A stretch of 64,000 nucleotides of DNA from Flavobacteriales bacterium. Its GTDB lineage: Bacteria > Bacteroidota > Bacteroidia > Flavobacteriales_E > Vicingaceae. The stretch lies in the NCBI GenBank assembly GCA_015075325.1, contig JABTUP010000015.1:25381-89380 (forward strand). Reading direction: 5' to 3'. The notes under the pieces were generated by a model. It did no database searches. It was not told where the DNA came from and worked only from the letters and a program-made list of their open reading frames with translations. Within the stretch, counting starts at the first letter, position 1; every line of letters begins with the position of its first letter. A program made the position numbers and the translations under genes. Below, piece after piece: positions 1-8,444 of this stretch.

Positions 1-435
1 GTAACTTATACATGGAATTTTGGAGATGGTTCAGCCACTAGCAATCTATTTGAGCCAAACCATACCTATACTAGTTTGGGTAATTATTTAGCAACATTAA
101 CTGTAACAGATGGAATATGCTCAGCATCAACTTCAATAGTTATAGAGGTAAAAGGAGAATCAAGTATTTTAATACCAAATGTTTTTACACCTAATGCAGA
201 TGGAAGTAATGACATATTTACAGTTGAAGGAGTAAATCTTGAGTCGGTTGAAGCTGAAATTTTTAATCGTTGGGGATTAAAAATGTACAGTTGGAATCAA
301 ATTGGTGGTGGATGGGATGGAAGAACAACTACAGGAACAGAAGTGCCTGACGGGACATATTTTTATGTGATTAAAGCAAAAGGAATGGATGGAACGGAGT
401 ACTTTAAGAAAGGTGCCTTTAGTTTGATTAGATAA
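1..435 (+). CDS. Secreted PKD-domain protein with T9SS type B sorting domain (3' end only)
   Basis: The reading frame is open from the first base, so the gene starts outside the window. The visible 144 residues begin with the end of a PKD domain (the hallmark WNFGDG near residue 5, then HTY and a VTDG strand). A linker leads to the C-terminal domain starting IPNVFTPNADGSND, with FNRWG and DGTYFYVI further on. This block is the gliding-motility-associated, type B sorting signal that directs proteins through the type IX secretion system to the cell surface. The upstream part, and therefore the protein's function, cannot be seen. Adhesion or matrix roles are typical of such proteins, but that is inference. 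Confidence 0.93.
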   Translation, partial: VTYTWNFGDGSATSNLFEPNHTYTSLGNYLATLTVTDGICSASTSIVIEVKGESSILIPNVFTPNADGSNDIFTVEGVNLESVEAEIFNRWGLKMYSWNQIGGGWDGRTTTGTEVPDGTYFYVIKAKGMDGTEYFKKGAFSLIR

Positions 436-465
436 CTTTAAAATCTGAAGTTTGGAATAGAATAA

Positions 466-1140
466 TTAAGCACAAGCAATAGTTACTACTGATATTTTTG
501 TGTTTTTTATTTTTAATGCTTTTGCACAAGCTTCAATTGTTGCACCAGTTGTAATTACATCATCAACCAATAGAATGTGTTTGTTGTTAATGTCGATATG
601 GTCAGCAATTCCAAAAATTTCAGAAACATTTTCCCATCGATTATACCTGCTTTTTTTTGTTTGAGTTGCAGAATCAACCTTTCTATATAATAGAGATGTG
701 TTGCAAGCAACATTTAAAGATTGAGATAAACCATTGGCAAACCATTCGCTTTGGTTATATCCTCTTTTTTTTAATTTTTTAGGGTGAAGAGGAACTGGCA
801 CAATGTAATCGATATCTTTAAAAAAAGGAGAATTAATAAGTTCATAACCATATAAAACACCAATTTTTTCTCCCAATTGTTTTGCCCCTTTATATTTGAG
901 TTGATGTAACAACTGTTGAACCTTATTTCCTTTATTAAAAAAATAATAAGCAGCTACAATTTCCACATCCAATCTTCCCCAAAAAATTTTATTTAAAGGA
1001 TTTTCTTTATTGATATGAAAGTTTGTTTTGGGTAAATTAACAATGCAAGAAAGACAAATTTCCGCTTCGTTTTTTAATAATGCTTCGTTACAGGCAGCAC
1101 AAAGTCGAGGAAAAAACAAATTAATGAAGTCGCTAAACAT
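466..1140 (-). CDS. comF: ComF family phosphoribosyltransferase-like protein
   Basis: The 224-residue protein has four N-terminal cysteines in a zinc-ribbon arrangement (C14, C17, C29, C32) followed by a type I phosphoribosyltransferase fold. The PRPP-binding loop ILLVDDVITTGAT lies at about residues 189-201. This is the layout of ComF/GntX proteins, which in naturally competent bacteria take part in DNA uptake or processing of incoming single strands. Length is normal for the family. It stands alone, facing away from the coiled-coil gene at 1251, and no other competence gene is nearby. The family assignment is firm; a role in competence in this organism is inference. Confidence 0.92.
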   Translation of the reverse strand: MFSDFINLFFPRLCAACNEALLKNEAEICLSCIVNLPKTNFHINKENPLNKIFWGRLDVEIVAAYYFFNKGNKVQQLLHQLKYKGAKQLGEKIGVLYGYELINSPFFKDIDYIVPVPLHPKKLKKRGYNQSEWFANGLSQSLNVACNTSLLYRKVDSATQTKKSRYNRWENVSEIFGIADHIDINNKHILLVDDVITTGATIEACAKALKIKNTKISVVTIACA

Positions 1141-1250
1141 AATACTTTATGCACACTAAAGGTTGAATAACTTTTTGGTTAAATAAAAATCGAACATCAA
1201 ATAAACAATACTTTTGGTACGTTTTGTAAAAATACATTTTAAATAGAATT

Positions 1251-2156
1251 ATGGAAAATCAACAACCTACAAAAAATAATGTAAATAAAATATTAGTTGG
1301 ATTAGTGGTATTGCTTTTTGGGTTTTGTGGCTTTTTAATTTGGCAAAACATGGAGTTAAAACAAGTTATTACCGAAAAAGAAATTATTTATGTTGATGTT
1401 TCGACCGAACGTGATAATGTAAAAGCTGAACTTGAAGAAATGTTAGCACAATACAACGCTTTAGAAACTACTAATGGCGAAATTAAAGCAGAACTTGAAG
1501 CTGAAAAAGCAAAAATTGAAGAATTATTAAAAAACATTAAAAACAAGGATTGGACTATTCATAAACTAAAAAAAGAAACCGAAACACTTCGAACAATTAT
1601 GAAAGGTTTTGTTGTTCAAATAGATTCATTAAATACTGTAAACAAAGAGCTTAGAGCAGAAAAAGAAGTTGTTCAAGGAGAATTAAAATCTGAACGAAAT
1701 AAAACAGAATCGTTAACTAAAGAAAAAGAAAATTTAACCAACAAAGTTACTATTGCATCGTATCTTAAAACTGTAGGCTTAAAAACGTATGGGGTTAGAG
1801 TAAAAGGAGATAATACTGGAAAAGAAAACGATAAAGCAAAACGAATTGACAAAATACGCACAGAATTTACAGTGCTAAAAAATGAAATTACTCCTCCAGG
1901 TGATAAATGGATTTATGTAAGAATACTAACACCTGACGGTAAAGTATTATCAGAAAAAACTGATGATTCAAACAAGTTTGATTTTAATGGAGTAAAAGGA
2001 CTTTACACTTCTAAAAAACAAATTAATTACCAAAACCAAGAAATTCAAGTAACCATTGATTGGAAAAAAATAGAAGAGTTTCCAATAGGTGAATACAACG
2101 TGGAGGTTTATGCTGATGGTGTTGATATTGGAAAAACTAAATTTACCTTAAAGTAA
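1251..2156 (+). CDS. Membrane-anchored coiled-coil protein of unknown function
   Basis: The 301-residue protein has a short polar N-terminus, one membrane segment at about residues 14-31, then a long Glu/Lys-rich coiled coil to about residue 165. A compact beta-rich C-terminal domain (about 175-301) carries the phrases WIYVRILTPDGKVL and GEYNVEVYADG. It was not recognised as a named family. Similar Bacteroidota proteins are sometimes labelled as chromosome-partitioning proteins, but nothing here resembles a ParA ATPase: there is no Walker motif. The topology suggests a periplasmic coiled coil ending in an Ig-like or carbohydrate-binding-like domain. It lies 31 bp upstream of mscL and could be co-transcribed with it. 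Confidence 0.75.
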   Translation: MENQQPTKNNVNKILVGLVVLLFGFCGFLIWQNMELKQVITEKEIIYVDVSTERDNVKAELEEMLAQYNALETTNGEIKAELEAEKAKIEELLKNIKNKDWTIHKLKKETETLRTIMKGFVVQIDSLNTVNKELRAEKEVVQGELKSERNKTESLTKEKENLTNKVTIASYLKTVGLKTYGVRVKGDNTGKENDKAKRIDKIRTEFTVLKNEITPPGDKWIYVRILTPDGKVLSEKTDDSNKFDFNGVKGLYTSKKQINYQNQEIQVTIDWKKIEEFPIGEYNVEVYADGVDIGKTKFTLK

Positions 2157-2187
2157 ATATGTATTTTTACACTAAAAATTAAAAAAC

Positions 2188-2631
2188 ATGGGATTTATAA
2201 AAGAATTTAAAGATTTTGCTGTAAAAGGTAATGTGCTTGATATGGCTGTGGGTATCATTATTGGTGGAGCTTTTGGTAAAATCGTGTCATCATTTGTTAG
2301 TGATGTAGTAATGCCTCCAATTGGAGTTTTATTAGGAGGAGTTGATTTTAAAGACTTAAAGATTGTGATTAAAGATGCTCAACCAGCCATAATGGATGGA
2401 GCAACTGAAATTGCCGCAGCAACCAATGAAGTAGCCCTAAACTACGGAGCTTTTATTAATACTGTTATCGATTTTACCATAATTGCATTTGCTGTGTTTA
2501 TGATGGTTAAGGCAGTTAATTATGCCAAAAAGAAAGATAATGAAGAGCCAGTTGCTCCTGCAGAACCACCAAAACCTTCAAATGAAGAAGTGCTTTTAAG
2601 TGAAATCAGAGACCTATTAAAAAACAAATAA
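2188..2631 (+). CDS. mscL: Large-conductance mechanosensitive channel MscL
   Basis: The 147-residue protein has the MscL signature at the N-terminus ([20 protein letters not shown]), a Gly/Ala-rich first membrane helix forming the pore constriction, a periplasmic loop and a second helix (about 92-112). The cytoplasmic tail ends in a helix with [12 protein letters not shown], typical of the pentamer-stabilising bundle. It opens under membrane tension and releases solutes during hypo-osmotic shock. Length is normal. The next gene starts 9 bp after its stop, so the two probably share a transcript. Confidence 0.97.
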   Translation: MGFIKEFKDFAVKGNVLDMAVGIIIGGAFGKIVSSFVSDVVMPPIGVLLGGVDFKDLKIVIKDAQPAIMDGATEIAAATNEVALNYGAFINTVIDFTIIAFAVFMMVKAVNYAKKKDNEEPVAPAEPPKPSNEEVLLSEIRDLLKNK

Positions 2632-2640
2632 TTTATTAGA

Positions 2641-3612
2641 ATGAAAAAGTTTTACTTTATAGTTGTGCTAACAGCTATAACCCAGTCGTTATCTTCACAA
2701 GTGTTAACTGAAGAGCATTTAGAAGCCGAAAAAAAATTAAAAGTTCAAAAAACAGATACCATTGAAGGTTGGAAAACAGGAGGAGTATTCTCTCTGAATT
2801 TTACTCAAGTAAGTTTAACCAATTGGGCTGCAGGTGGTGATAATTCAATATCGTTAAATGGGATAACCAACTTATTTGCTAATTACAAAAAAGGAAATTC
2901 GACTTGGGATAATACTCTTGATTTGGCGTATGGTTTAATGAAACAAGGAAAACAAGGTATGAGAAAAACCGATGACCGAGTTGATTTTATGTCGAAATAC
3001 GGACAGCGAGCTTTTAAAAATTGGTATTATGCTGCTTTAATAAATTTTAGAACTCAAATGGCTCCAGGTTATAATTATCCTGACGATTCTACTAAAATTT
3101 CAAATTTTTTGGCTCCAGCTTATTTACTTGTTGCAATTGGTATGGATTACAAACCAAACGACAATTTTAATGTTTTTATCTCGCCATTAACAATGAGAAC
3201 AACCATTGTAAATGATTCAAAACTTGCTGATGCAGGAGCTTTTGGTGTTGATAAAGCAGAGTACAATGATTTAGGTGAAAAAATTAAAAATGGCAAAATG
3301 TTTAGATCTGAATATGGGGGCTATTTACGTTCGCTTTTAAAAGCCGATATCATGAAAAACATTAAATTAATTTCCAAACTCGATTTGTTTTCAAACTATT
3401 CTGATCACCCTGAACGAATTGATGTAAACTGGGAAGTGTTAATTGCTTTAAAAGTTAATGAGTATATTTCGGCAACTATTGCTACCAACTTAATTTATGA
3501 CCACGATGTGGATATTGCTGTTGACGAAAATGGTGACGGAGTTTTCGATGCTTTCGGTCCACGAACTCAATTTAAAGAAGTATTAGGAATAGGGCTTACC
3601 TATAAGTTTTAA
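2641..3612 (+). CDS. DUF3078 family outer-membrane beta-barrel-like protein
   Basis: The 323-residue protein has a signal peptide of about 20 residues ending near SLSSQ. The segment WKTGGVFSLNFTQVSLTNWAAGGDNSIS (about residues 44-71) is characteristic of DUF3078 proteins, and alternating strands rich in aromatic residues run to a terminal YKF, as expected for an outer-membrane barrel. No enzymatic motif is visible and the family's function is unknown. It follows mscL by 9 bp, which suggests a shared envelope-related transcript. Confidence 0.85.
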   Translation: MKKFYFIVVLTAITQSLSSQVLTEEHLEAEKKLKVQKTDTIEGWKTGGVFSLNFTQVSLTNWAAGGDNSISLNGITNLFANYKKGNSTWDNTLDLAYGLMKQGKQGMRKTDDRVDFMSKYGQRAFKNWYYAALINFRTQMAPGYNYPDDSTKISNFLAPAYLLVAIGMDYKPNDNFNVFISPLTMRTTIVNDSKLADAGAFGVDKAEYNDLGEKIKNGKMFRSEYGGYLRSLLKADIMKNIKLISKLDLFSNYSDHPERIDVNWEVLIALKVNEYISATIATNLIYDHDVDIAVDENGDGVFDAFGPRTQFKEVLGIGLTYKF

Positions 3613-3758
3613 TCCTACTTTTTAGCTTAGAAAAATACCAATTGTATAGTTTGCAATTCATCTATTTTTATAGAGATGAATGTAATTTAATATTAAGTTA
3701 ACACCCCAAATAAAAATAGGAGTGTAACTTCGTAATAGAAATTCATTGAAAAATAAAT

Positions 3759-4424
3759 ATGGAAAAGATATTATTGGTTGACGATGAGAGTGATATTTTA
3801 GAATTTGTAAGCTATAATTTAAGCAAAGAAGGTTTTCAAGTAATTACCTGCAACAACGGCAAAGAAGCTATTCAATTGGCTCAAAAAGAAAATCCCGATT
3901 TAATCATTTTGGATGTGATGATGCCCGAAATGGATGGAATAGAAACTTGTCATGAATTAAGAAACATTGAAAAACTAAAAGATACGTTAATTATATTTTT
4001 AAGTGCAAGAGGTGAGGATTATTCGCAAGTTGCAGGATTTGATGCTGGAGCTGACGATTATGTTTCTAAACCAATAAAACCAAGATTGTTGGTTAGTAGA
4101 GTTAAGGCTATTTTGAGAAGAAAAAGTGGAACAGCCTTAAAAGAAGAAACTTTTGCAGGAATAAGAATTGATAGAGAAAAATACCTTGTGTTTAAAGACG
4201 ACAAAGAATACTCTTTTCCAAAAAAAGAATTTGAATTATTAGCCTTATTAATTTCAAAACCTGGAAAAGTGTTTACACGAGAAATTATTCTCGACAGTGT
4301 TTGGGGTGGTGAAGTTGTTGTTGGCGATAGAACAATTGATGTTCACATCAGAAAATTACGTGAAAAACTTGGCGACGAAACCATTAAAACCATTAAAGGT
4401 GTTGGTTATAAGTTTGAAATCTAG
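3759..4424 (+). CDS. OmpR/PhoB-type response regulator
   Basis: The 221-residue protein has an N-terminal receiver domain (acidic pair D8/D9, phosphoacceptor D52 in LIILDVMMPEMDG, conserved Lys in SKPIKP). A winged-helix DNA-binding domain follows, with RTIDVHIRKLREKLGD near the C-terminus. The architecture is that of PhoB/OmpR transcription factors controlled by phosphorylation from a sensor kinase. No histidine kinase gene lies next to it in the window: the neighbour is a convergent SDR gene 5 bp away. Its partner and target genes are therefore unknown. A PhoB-like role is possible but cannot be read from sequence. Confidence 0.95.
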   Translation: MEKILLVDDESDILEFVSYNLSKEGFQVITCNNGKEAIQLAQKENPDLIILDVMMPEMDGIETCHELRNIEKLKDTLIIFLSARGEDYSQVAGFDAGADDYVSKPIKPRLLVSRVKAILRRKSGTALKEETFAGIRIDREKYLVFKDDKEYSFPKKEFELLALLISKPGKVFTREIILDSVWGGEVVVGDRTIDVHIRKLREKLGDETIKTIKGVGYKFEI

Positions 4425-4429
4425 TTGTT

Positions 4430-5191
4430 TCAACTTTTTTTATTAAAATAAAAACTATTTGCTTGTGCTAATGATGTTAAAACTACATCATTAATACACA
4501 AATGTTCGGGCAAAGTGGTGGTGTAAAAAATAACTTCAGCAACATCAGTTGCACTCATGGGTTGATAGCCTTTGTAAACCTCTTTAGCTTTTACTTTATC
4601 ACCATGAAAACGAACTTCAGAAAATTCTGTTTCAGCGGCTCCAGGACAAATTTGTGTAACTTTTATTCCATGCTCTAATAAATCAATTCGCATACTTTTT
4701 GAGATGGCATCAACTGCATGTTTGGTAGCACAATAAACATTTCCGTTTAAGTAAACTTCTTTTCCAGCGGTTGAACCAATGTTAATAATATGTCCTTTTT
4801 TTCTTGAAATCATTAAAGGCATAACTGCTTTCGAAACGTGTAGCAGACCTTTAATATTGGTATCAATCATTTTATTCCAATCATCAAAATCGCCATCCTG
4901 AATTTTACTTAAACCACTTGCAAGTCCAGCATTATTAATTAATACATCAATTTCTTTCCATTTTTCTGGCAAAGTATTAATTGCCTCAAGAGTAGCTTTT
5001 TGGTCTCTAACATCAAAACACAAAGGCAAAACTCTTACGTTGTATTTATCAATTAATTTATTGGTAAGTTTTTCTAATCGATCTGCTCTTCTGCCTGTAA
5101 TTATTAAATGATTGCCTTTTTTAGCAAACAATTTTGCCGTAGCTTTTCCAAAACCAGATGTTGCTCCTGTTATCAATACAATTTTGTCCAT
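4430..5191 (-). CDS. SDR family NAD(P)-dependent oxidoreductase (YdfG-like)
   Basis: The 253-residue classical short-chain dehydrogenase has the cofactor motif TGATSGFG (residues 8-15), NNAG (86-89), Ser140 and the catalytic pair Y153/K157 in YCATK. PG followed by AAETEF marks the substrate side of the active site. The overall pattern resembles YdfG-type enzymes that oxidise L-allo-threonine, serine or 3-hydroxy acids with NADP, but substrate cannot be assigned from sequence alone. The gene is single and ends 5 bp from the convergent response-regulator gene. Confidence 0.93.
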   Translation of the reverse strand: MDKIVLITGATSGFGKATAKLFAKKGNHLIITGRRADRLEKLTNKLIDKYNVRVLPLCFDVRDQKATLEAINTLPEKWKEIDVLINNAGLASGLSKIQDGDFDDWNKMIDTNIKGLLHVSKAVMPLMISRKKGHIINIGSTAGKEVYLNGNVYCATKHAVDAISKSMRIDLLEHGIKVTQICPGAAETEFSEVRFHGDKVKAKEVYKGYQPMSATDVAEVIFYTTTLPEHLCINDVVLTSLAQANSFYFNKKS

Positions 5192-5290
5192 CGATTAAAA
5201 ATTTAAATACAATCAAAGGTATTAATAATTTTACTTCGGAGCATATTTAGTTTTATGAGAACATGTAAGAGATGAACTAAAGGGGTGGTT

Positions 5291-5524
5291 TTAAAACCCT
5301 TTTGAGAAAAACTCTTCAAGGCTAATTTCAAGATATTCACAAATCTTTTTTAGTGTAGAAACAGATAGGTTTCGTTTTGAACGCTCAATTCTTCCAATAT
5401 TTATTCCTGTATCATTATAGAAAACCTCTTGAGTAAGATTTCTCTTCTCTCTTAACTCCTTAATCCGTTTAGAAATATTAAAGAGGAGTTCAATATCAAC
5501 ATATTGTTTAGTTTCTTTTCCCAT
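5291..5524 (-). CDS. Small XRE-family helix-turn-helix regulator
   Basis: The 77-residue protein consists almost wholly of a Cro/C1-type HTH: KRIKELREKRNLTQ, the recognition region around NDTGINIGRIERSKRN, then TLKKICEYLEISLEEFF. It is the size of many autoregulatory repressors. It is divergently oriented from the collagen-like lipoprotein at 5631. The shared upstream region has a perfect 14 bp palindrome at 5567-5580 and smaller inverted repeats right at its own start (5521-5536 and 5531-5549). Control of both genes through these sites is inferred. No toxin gene is adjacent, so an antitoxin role is not supported. Confidence 0.9.
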   Translation of the reverse strand: MGKETKQYVDIELLFNISKRIKELREKRNLTQEVFYNDTGINIGRIERSKRNLSVSTLKKICEYLEISLEEFFSKGF

Positions 5525-5549
5525 AAAATTCTATGGGAAGGTCGCATAG
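5521..5549. promoter_or_regulatory. Inverted repeats at the XRE regulator start
   Basis: CCATA (5521-5525) pairs with TATGG (5532-5536), and CTATG (5531-5535) pairs with CATAG (5545-5549), overlapping one another across the regulator's start codon (5522-5524). They are short, so chance is possible, but their position would suit autoregulation or a structured leader. Confidence 0.35.
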
Positions 5550-5566
5550 TTTATTAAAAACATTAA

Positions 5567-5580
5567 AGACCAATTGGTCT
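5567..5580. promoter_or_regulatory. Palindromic operator candidate between XRE gene and lipoprotein
   Basis: AGACCAATTGGTCT is a perfect 14 bp palindrome in the divergent intergenic region. It lies just upstream of a TATATTTG box at 5599-5606 and would overlap the -33 side of the lipoprotein promoter. A dimeric HTH protein such as the adjacent XRE regulator is the obvious candidate binder; this is inference. Confidence 0.6.
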
Positions 5581-5598
5581 GAATTAAATTATATTTTT

Positions 5599-5606
5599 TA
5601 TATTTG
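5599..5606 (+). promoter_or_regulatory. Bacteroidota -7 promoter box for the collagen-like lipoprotein
   Basis: TATATTTG matches the phylum consensus TAnnTTTG exactly and lies 24 bp upstream of the ATG at 5631. A TTG at 5574-5576, inside the palindrome, could serve as the -33 element with a 22 bp spacer. Confidence 0.55.
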
Positions 5607-5630
5607 AAACAAACTAATAAAAATCAAACT

Positions 5631-6173
5631 ATGAAAACAATCAAAAGAATTACAATACTTGTACTGATATCAAGTATTATAACAACAATTAGTTGTACAA
5701 AAGAAGGCAAACAAGGAGAGCCAGGTCCTGCTGGAAAGAATGGTATTAATGGCACTAATGGCACTAATGGAAATGCAAATGTAAAATCATATACTATTAA
5801 TGTTGCCTCTGGGAATTGGACACTATCAGGAAACACATATTATTTTGATGCTTCTATCTCGGGAATTACATCTGATATAATAAATTCAGGGAGTGTGCAA
5901 ATTTTTATGCGAAGCACTACATCTACTGGAGTATGGCTAACTATGCCGTGGATTGAGTATATTAATTCAAGTACATTCTCTACTTATAATTTTAATCATA
6001 GTTTAGGTAGTGTTAGGATTTTTAAAACAGATAGTGATATTACTGCTCCTTCAAACCCTGGTGTAAGAGAATTTAAGGTTATTGTTATTTCAAGTTCTGC
6101 AAGATTATCAAATCCAAACATTGATTACAACAATTACTACGAAGTAAAAGGAGCATTTAATTTAAAAGATTAA
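5631..6173 (+). CDS. Lipoprotein with a short collagen-like (Gly-X-Y) segment
   Basis: The ATG at 5631 is preferred over an in-frame TTG at 5604, because it starts directly with a lipoprotein signal peptide ending in the lipobox TTISC at about residue 23. A short Gly-X-Y tract follows (GKQGEPGPAGKNGINGTNGT), then about 130 residues of beta-rich sequence with SGNWTLSGNTYYFDASISGI. Collagen-like tracts in bacteria give extended stalks. The C-terminal part resembles small Bacteroidota lipoproteins of unknown function. The protein is probably membrane-anchored by acylation at the Cys. It may be repressed by the divergent XRE protein. Confidence 0.85.
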   Translation: MKTIKRITILVLISSIITTISCTKEGKQGEPGPAGKNGINGTNGTNGNANVKSYTINVASGNWTLSGNTYYFDASISGITSDIINSGSVQIFMRSTTSTGVWLTMPWIEYINSSTFSTYNFNHSLGSVRIFKTDSDITAPSNPGVREFKVIVISSSARLSNPNIDYNNYYEVKGAFNLKD

Positions 6174-6189
6174 TCTATTTTAGATTTAA

Positions 6190-6225
6190 AAGCAAAGCTT
6201 TTTTAAAAAGCTTTGCTTCTTTTTT
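6190..6225 (+). terminator. Strong intrinsic terminator
   Basis: A perfect 14 bp inverted repeat (6190-6203 and 6205-6218, arms AAGCAAAGCTTTTT) is followed by CT and a run of T. It sits 16 bp after the lipoprotein stop codon and ends that transcript. Confidence 0.88.
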
Positions 6226-6230
6226 CATGT

Positions 6231-6279
6231 AGAACAAGAAATCAGCGAGAATCAGTCCAATCAGCGTTGTCTGTGTTCT
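6231..6279. repeat. Short inverted element with iterated ATCAGCG units
   Basis: AGAACA (6231-6236) is inverted as TGTTCT (6274-6279), enclosing ATCAGCG at 6241 and 6260 with ATCAGTC at 6251, spaced 9-10 bp. The same words (ATCAGCG, CTGTG, GTTC) occur in the element at 57360-57459. The right arm overlaps the tex stop codon (6278-6280). Confidence 0.45.
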
Positions 6280-8398
6280 ATTTCAAACTTAACCCAATTC
6301 GTTTCCTTTCCTTATCAACTTCTAGCACTTTAACAAAAACGTGTTGGTGTAAACTTACTACTTCCGATGGGCTAGAAATGTATTCGTCAGCCAAATTAGA
6401 AATATGAATTAATCCGTTTTCTTTAATTCCGATATCTACAAAAGCACCAAAATTGGTAATGTTGTTGATTATTCCGGGTATTTTCATTCCCACTTGCAAA
6501 TCGTTAATAGATTTAATGTTTTTATCAAACTCAAATATTTTAGCTGCTTTTCTTGGGTCTCTTCCGGGTTTTAGTAATTCTTGTTTAATGTCGGCAAGAG
6601 TTAGTTCGCCAATGGTATTATCCACGTAATTGTTCCAATTAATTTGGTTGATTAATGCTTCATTTCCAATCAATTGTTCCACCGAAGTTTTGGCGTCTTT
6701 ACAAATTTTCTCCACTATTTTGTATCGCTCAGGATGAACAGCACTATTGTCGAGCGGGTTATTAGCATCAGCAATTCTCAAAAAACCAGCAGCTTGTTCA
6801 AAAGCTTTTGCTCCCAATTTGGGTACTTTTTTTAGTTCTTCACGCGAATTAAATCCACCGTTTTCTTTTCTGTAATTGATAATGTTTTCTGCCAATTGAG
6901 GTCCAATTCCCGAAATGTAAGTCAACAAATATTTACTTGCCACATTTAAATCAACACCTACTTTGTTTACACAACTTTCTACCACCAAATCGAGTTGTTG
7001 TTGAAGTAGTTTTTGGTCAACATCGTGCTGATATTGCCCAACACCAATGCTTTTTGGGTCAATTTTTACCAATTCAGCCAATGGATCCATTAATCGCCTT
7101 CCAATAGAAACAGAACCACGAACCGTTACGTCATAATCAGGAAATTCCTCGCGAGCAACTTTTGAAGCTGAATAAATAGATGCTCCTGCTTCGTTTACTA
7201 CAAACACTTTTACATCGTTGGTAAAACCAGTGTTTTTGATAAAGTTTTCTGTTTCTCGTGCAGCAGTTCCGTTACCTATGGCTATGGCTTCAATTTTATA
7301 TTGATTGGCAAGTGTTGCAATTTTTTTTTGAGCCAGTTTGGTTTCATTTTGTGGGGCATGAGGGTAAATGGTTTCGTTGTGCAACAAATCGCCATTTTCG
7401 TTCAAACAAACTACTTTGCAGCCTGTTCTAAAACCTGGGTCGATGGCTAAAACACGTTTTCCACCCAATGGGGGCAAAAGCAATAACTGACGAAGATTTT
7501 CTGCAAAAACTTTAATTGCTTCAACATCTGCTTGAGCTTTTAATTCATTTCGTGTTTCGGTTTCAATAGCTGGTTTTATTAATCGAGTGTATGCCTCTTT
7601 AATTGCAGTTTCTAGTTCTTCTTCAAATGGCGAATTGGGTTTAATTACAGCTTGTTTAATAATGGCAATAGCTTCGTGCTTATCTGGTTCAATGGAAACT
7701 TTTAAAAATCCTTCGTCTTGCCCGCGAAGCAAAGCCAAAATACGGTGCGATTTTATTTTTTTGATGGATTCCTGAAAATCAAAATAGTCTTTAAATTTCT
7801 CGGCTTCTTGTTCTTTTCCTTTTACTAATTTGGAATGCATTACACCTGTTCGCCAAAACAAACCACGAACTTTTTGTCGAATGGCAATTCGTTCATTTAT
7901 CCATTGAGCAGCAATATCTATAGCACCACTAATGGCATCATCAACATCAGGAACTTTTGAGTTGGTATATTTTTGAGCAGTAGCATAAAAATTTCCACCC
8001 GTTTGAGCCATTAAAATTTTGGCTAAAGGCTCTAATCCCAATGCAATGGCTTTATCGGCTTTGGTTTCTTTTCGTGGTTTGTAGGGTAGATAAACATCTT
8101 CTAATTCTTTAAGTTCGGTACAGCTTTCAATTTTTTGAAGTAAATCTTCTGTTAGCTTTCCTTGTTCGGTAATAGAGGAGATGATGAATTTTTTTCTCTT
8201 TTCAAACTCCATTATTCGTTGGTTAGCTTCCTGAATAGCTGAAATTTGAACTTCATCTAAATTTTGTGTTGCTTCTTTTCTGTAGCGAGCAATAAAAGGA
8301 ATGGTGGCTCCACTATCTAAAAGTTCGAGTGTGTTTTTAACTTGTTTGGAGTCTAAATTTAACTCTTTTGAAATACTTATAAGGTTTTTTTCGTTCAT
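6278..8398 (-). CDS. tex: Tex family RNA-binding transcription accessory protein
   Basis: The 706-residue protein has all domains of Tex in order. The N-terminal helical region carries SGATIPFIARYRKEATQ (about 29-45). The YqgF/RNase H-like domain has RVLAIDPGFRTGCKV (about 315-330). Tandem helix-hairpin-helix motifs include ISGIGPQLAENI (about 495-506) and VPKLGAKAFEQAAGFLRI. A C-terminal S1 domain (about 635-706) begins GMKIPGIINNITNFGAFVDIG. Tex binds nucleic acid and is thought to act in transcription or RNA metabolism. It is monocistronic, reading away from the large T9SS gene, and shares an upstream region with three TACGTA boxes. Confidence 0.97.
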   Translation of the reverse strand: MNEKNLISISKELNLDSKQVKNTLELLDSGATIPFIARYRKEATQNLDEVQISAIQEANQRIMEFEKRKKFIISSITEQGKLTEDLLQKIESCTELKELEDVYLPYKPRKETKADKAIALGLEPLAKILMAQTGGNFYATAQKYTNSKVPDVDDAISGAIDIAAQWINERIAIRQKVRGLFWRTGVMHSKLVKGKEQEAEKFKDYFDFQESIKKIKSHRILALLRGQDEGFLKVSIEPDKHEAIAIIKQAVIKPNSPFEEELETAIKEAYTRLIKPAIETETRNELKAQADVEAIKVFAENLRQLLLLPPLGGKRVLAIDPGFRTGCKVVCLNENGDLLHNETIYPHAPQNETKLAQKKIATLANQYKIEAIAIGNGTAARETENFIKNTGFTNDVKVFVVNEAGASIYSASKVAREEFPDYDVTVRGSVSIGRRLMDPLAELVKIDPKSIGVGQYQHDVDQKLLQQQLDLVVESCVNKVGVDLNVASKYLLTYISGIGPQLAENIINYRKENGGFNSREELKKVPKLGAKAFEQAAGFLRIADANNPLDNSAVHPERYKIVEKICKDAKTSVEQLIGNEALINQINWNNYVDNTIGELTLADIKQELLKPGRDPRKAAKIFEFDKNIKSINDLQVGMKIPGIINNITNFGAFVDIGIKENGLIHISNLADEYISSPSEVVSLHQHVFVKVLEVDKERKRIGLSLK

Positions 8399-8444
8399 TA
8401 AAATTGATGTGTTTGTAAAGTATTATGCAACTATATTAGGTATA

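Noticed and set aside
5291..6173. Toxin-antitoxin pair made of the XRE gene and its neighbour
   Set aside because: The neighbour is a lipoprotein with a signal peptide and collagen-like tract, in divergent orientation.
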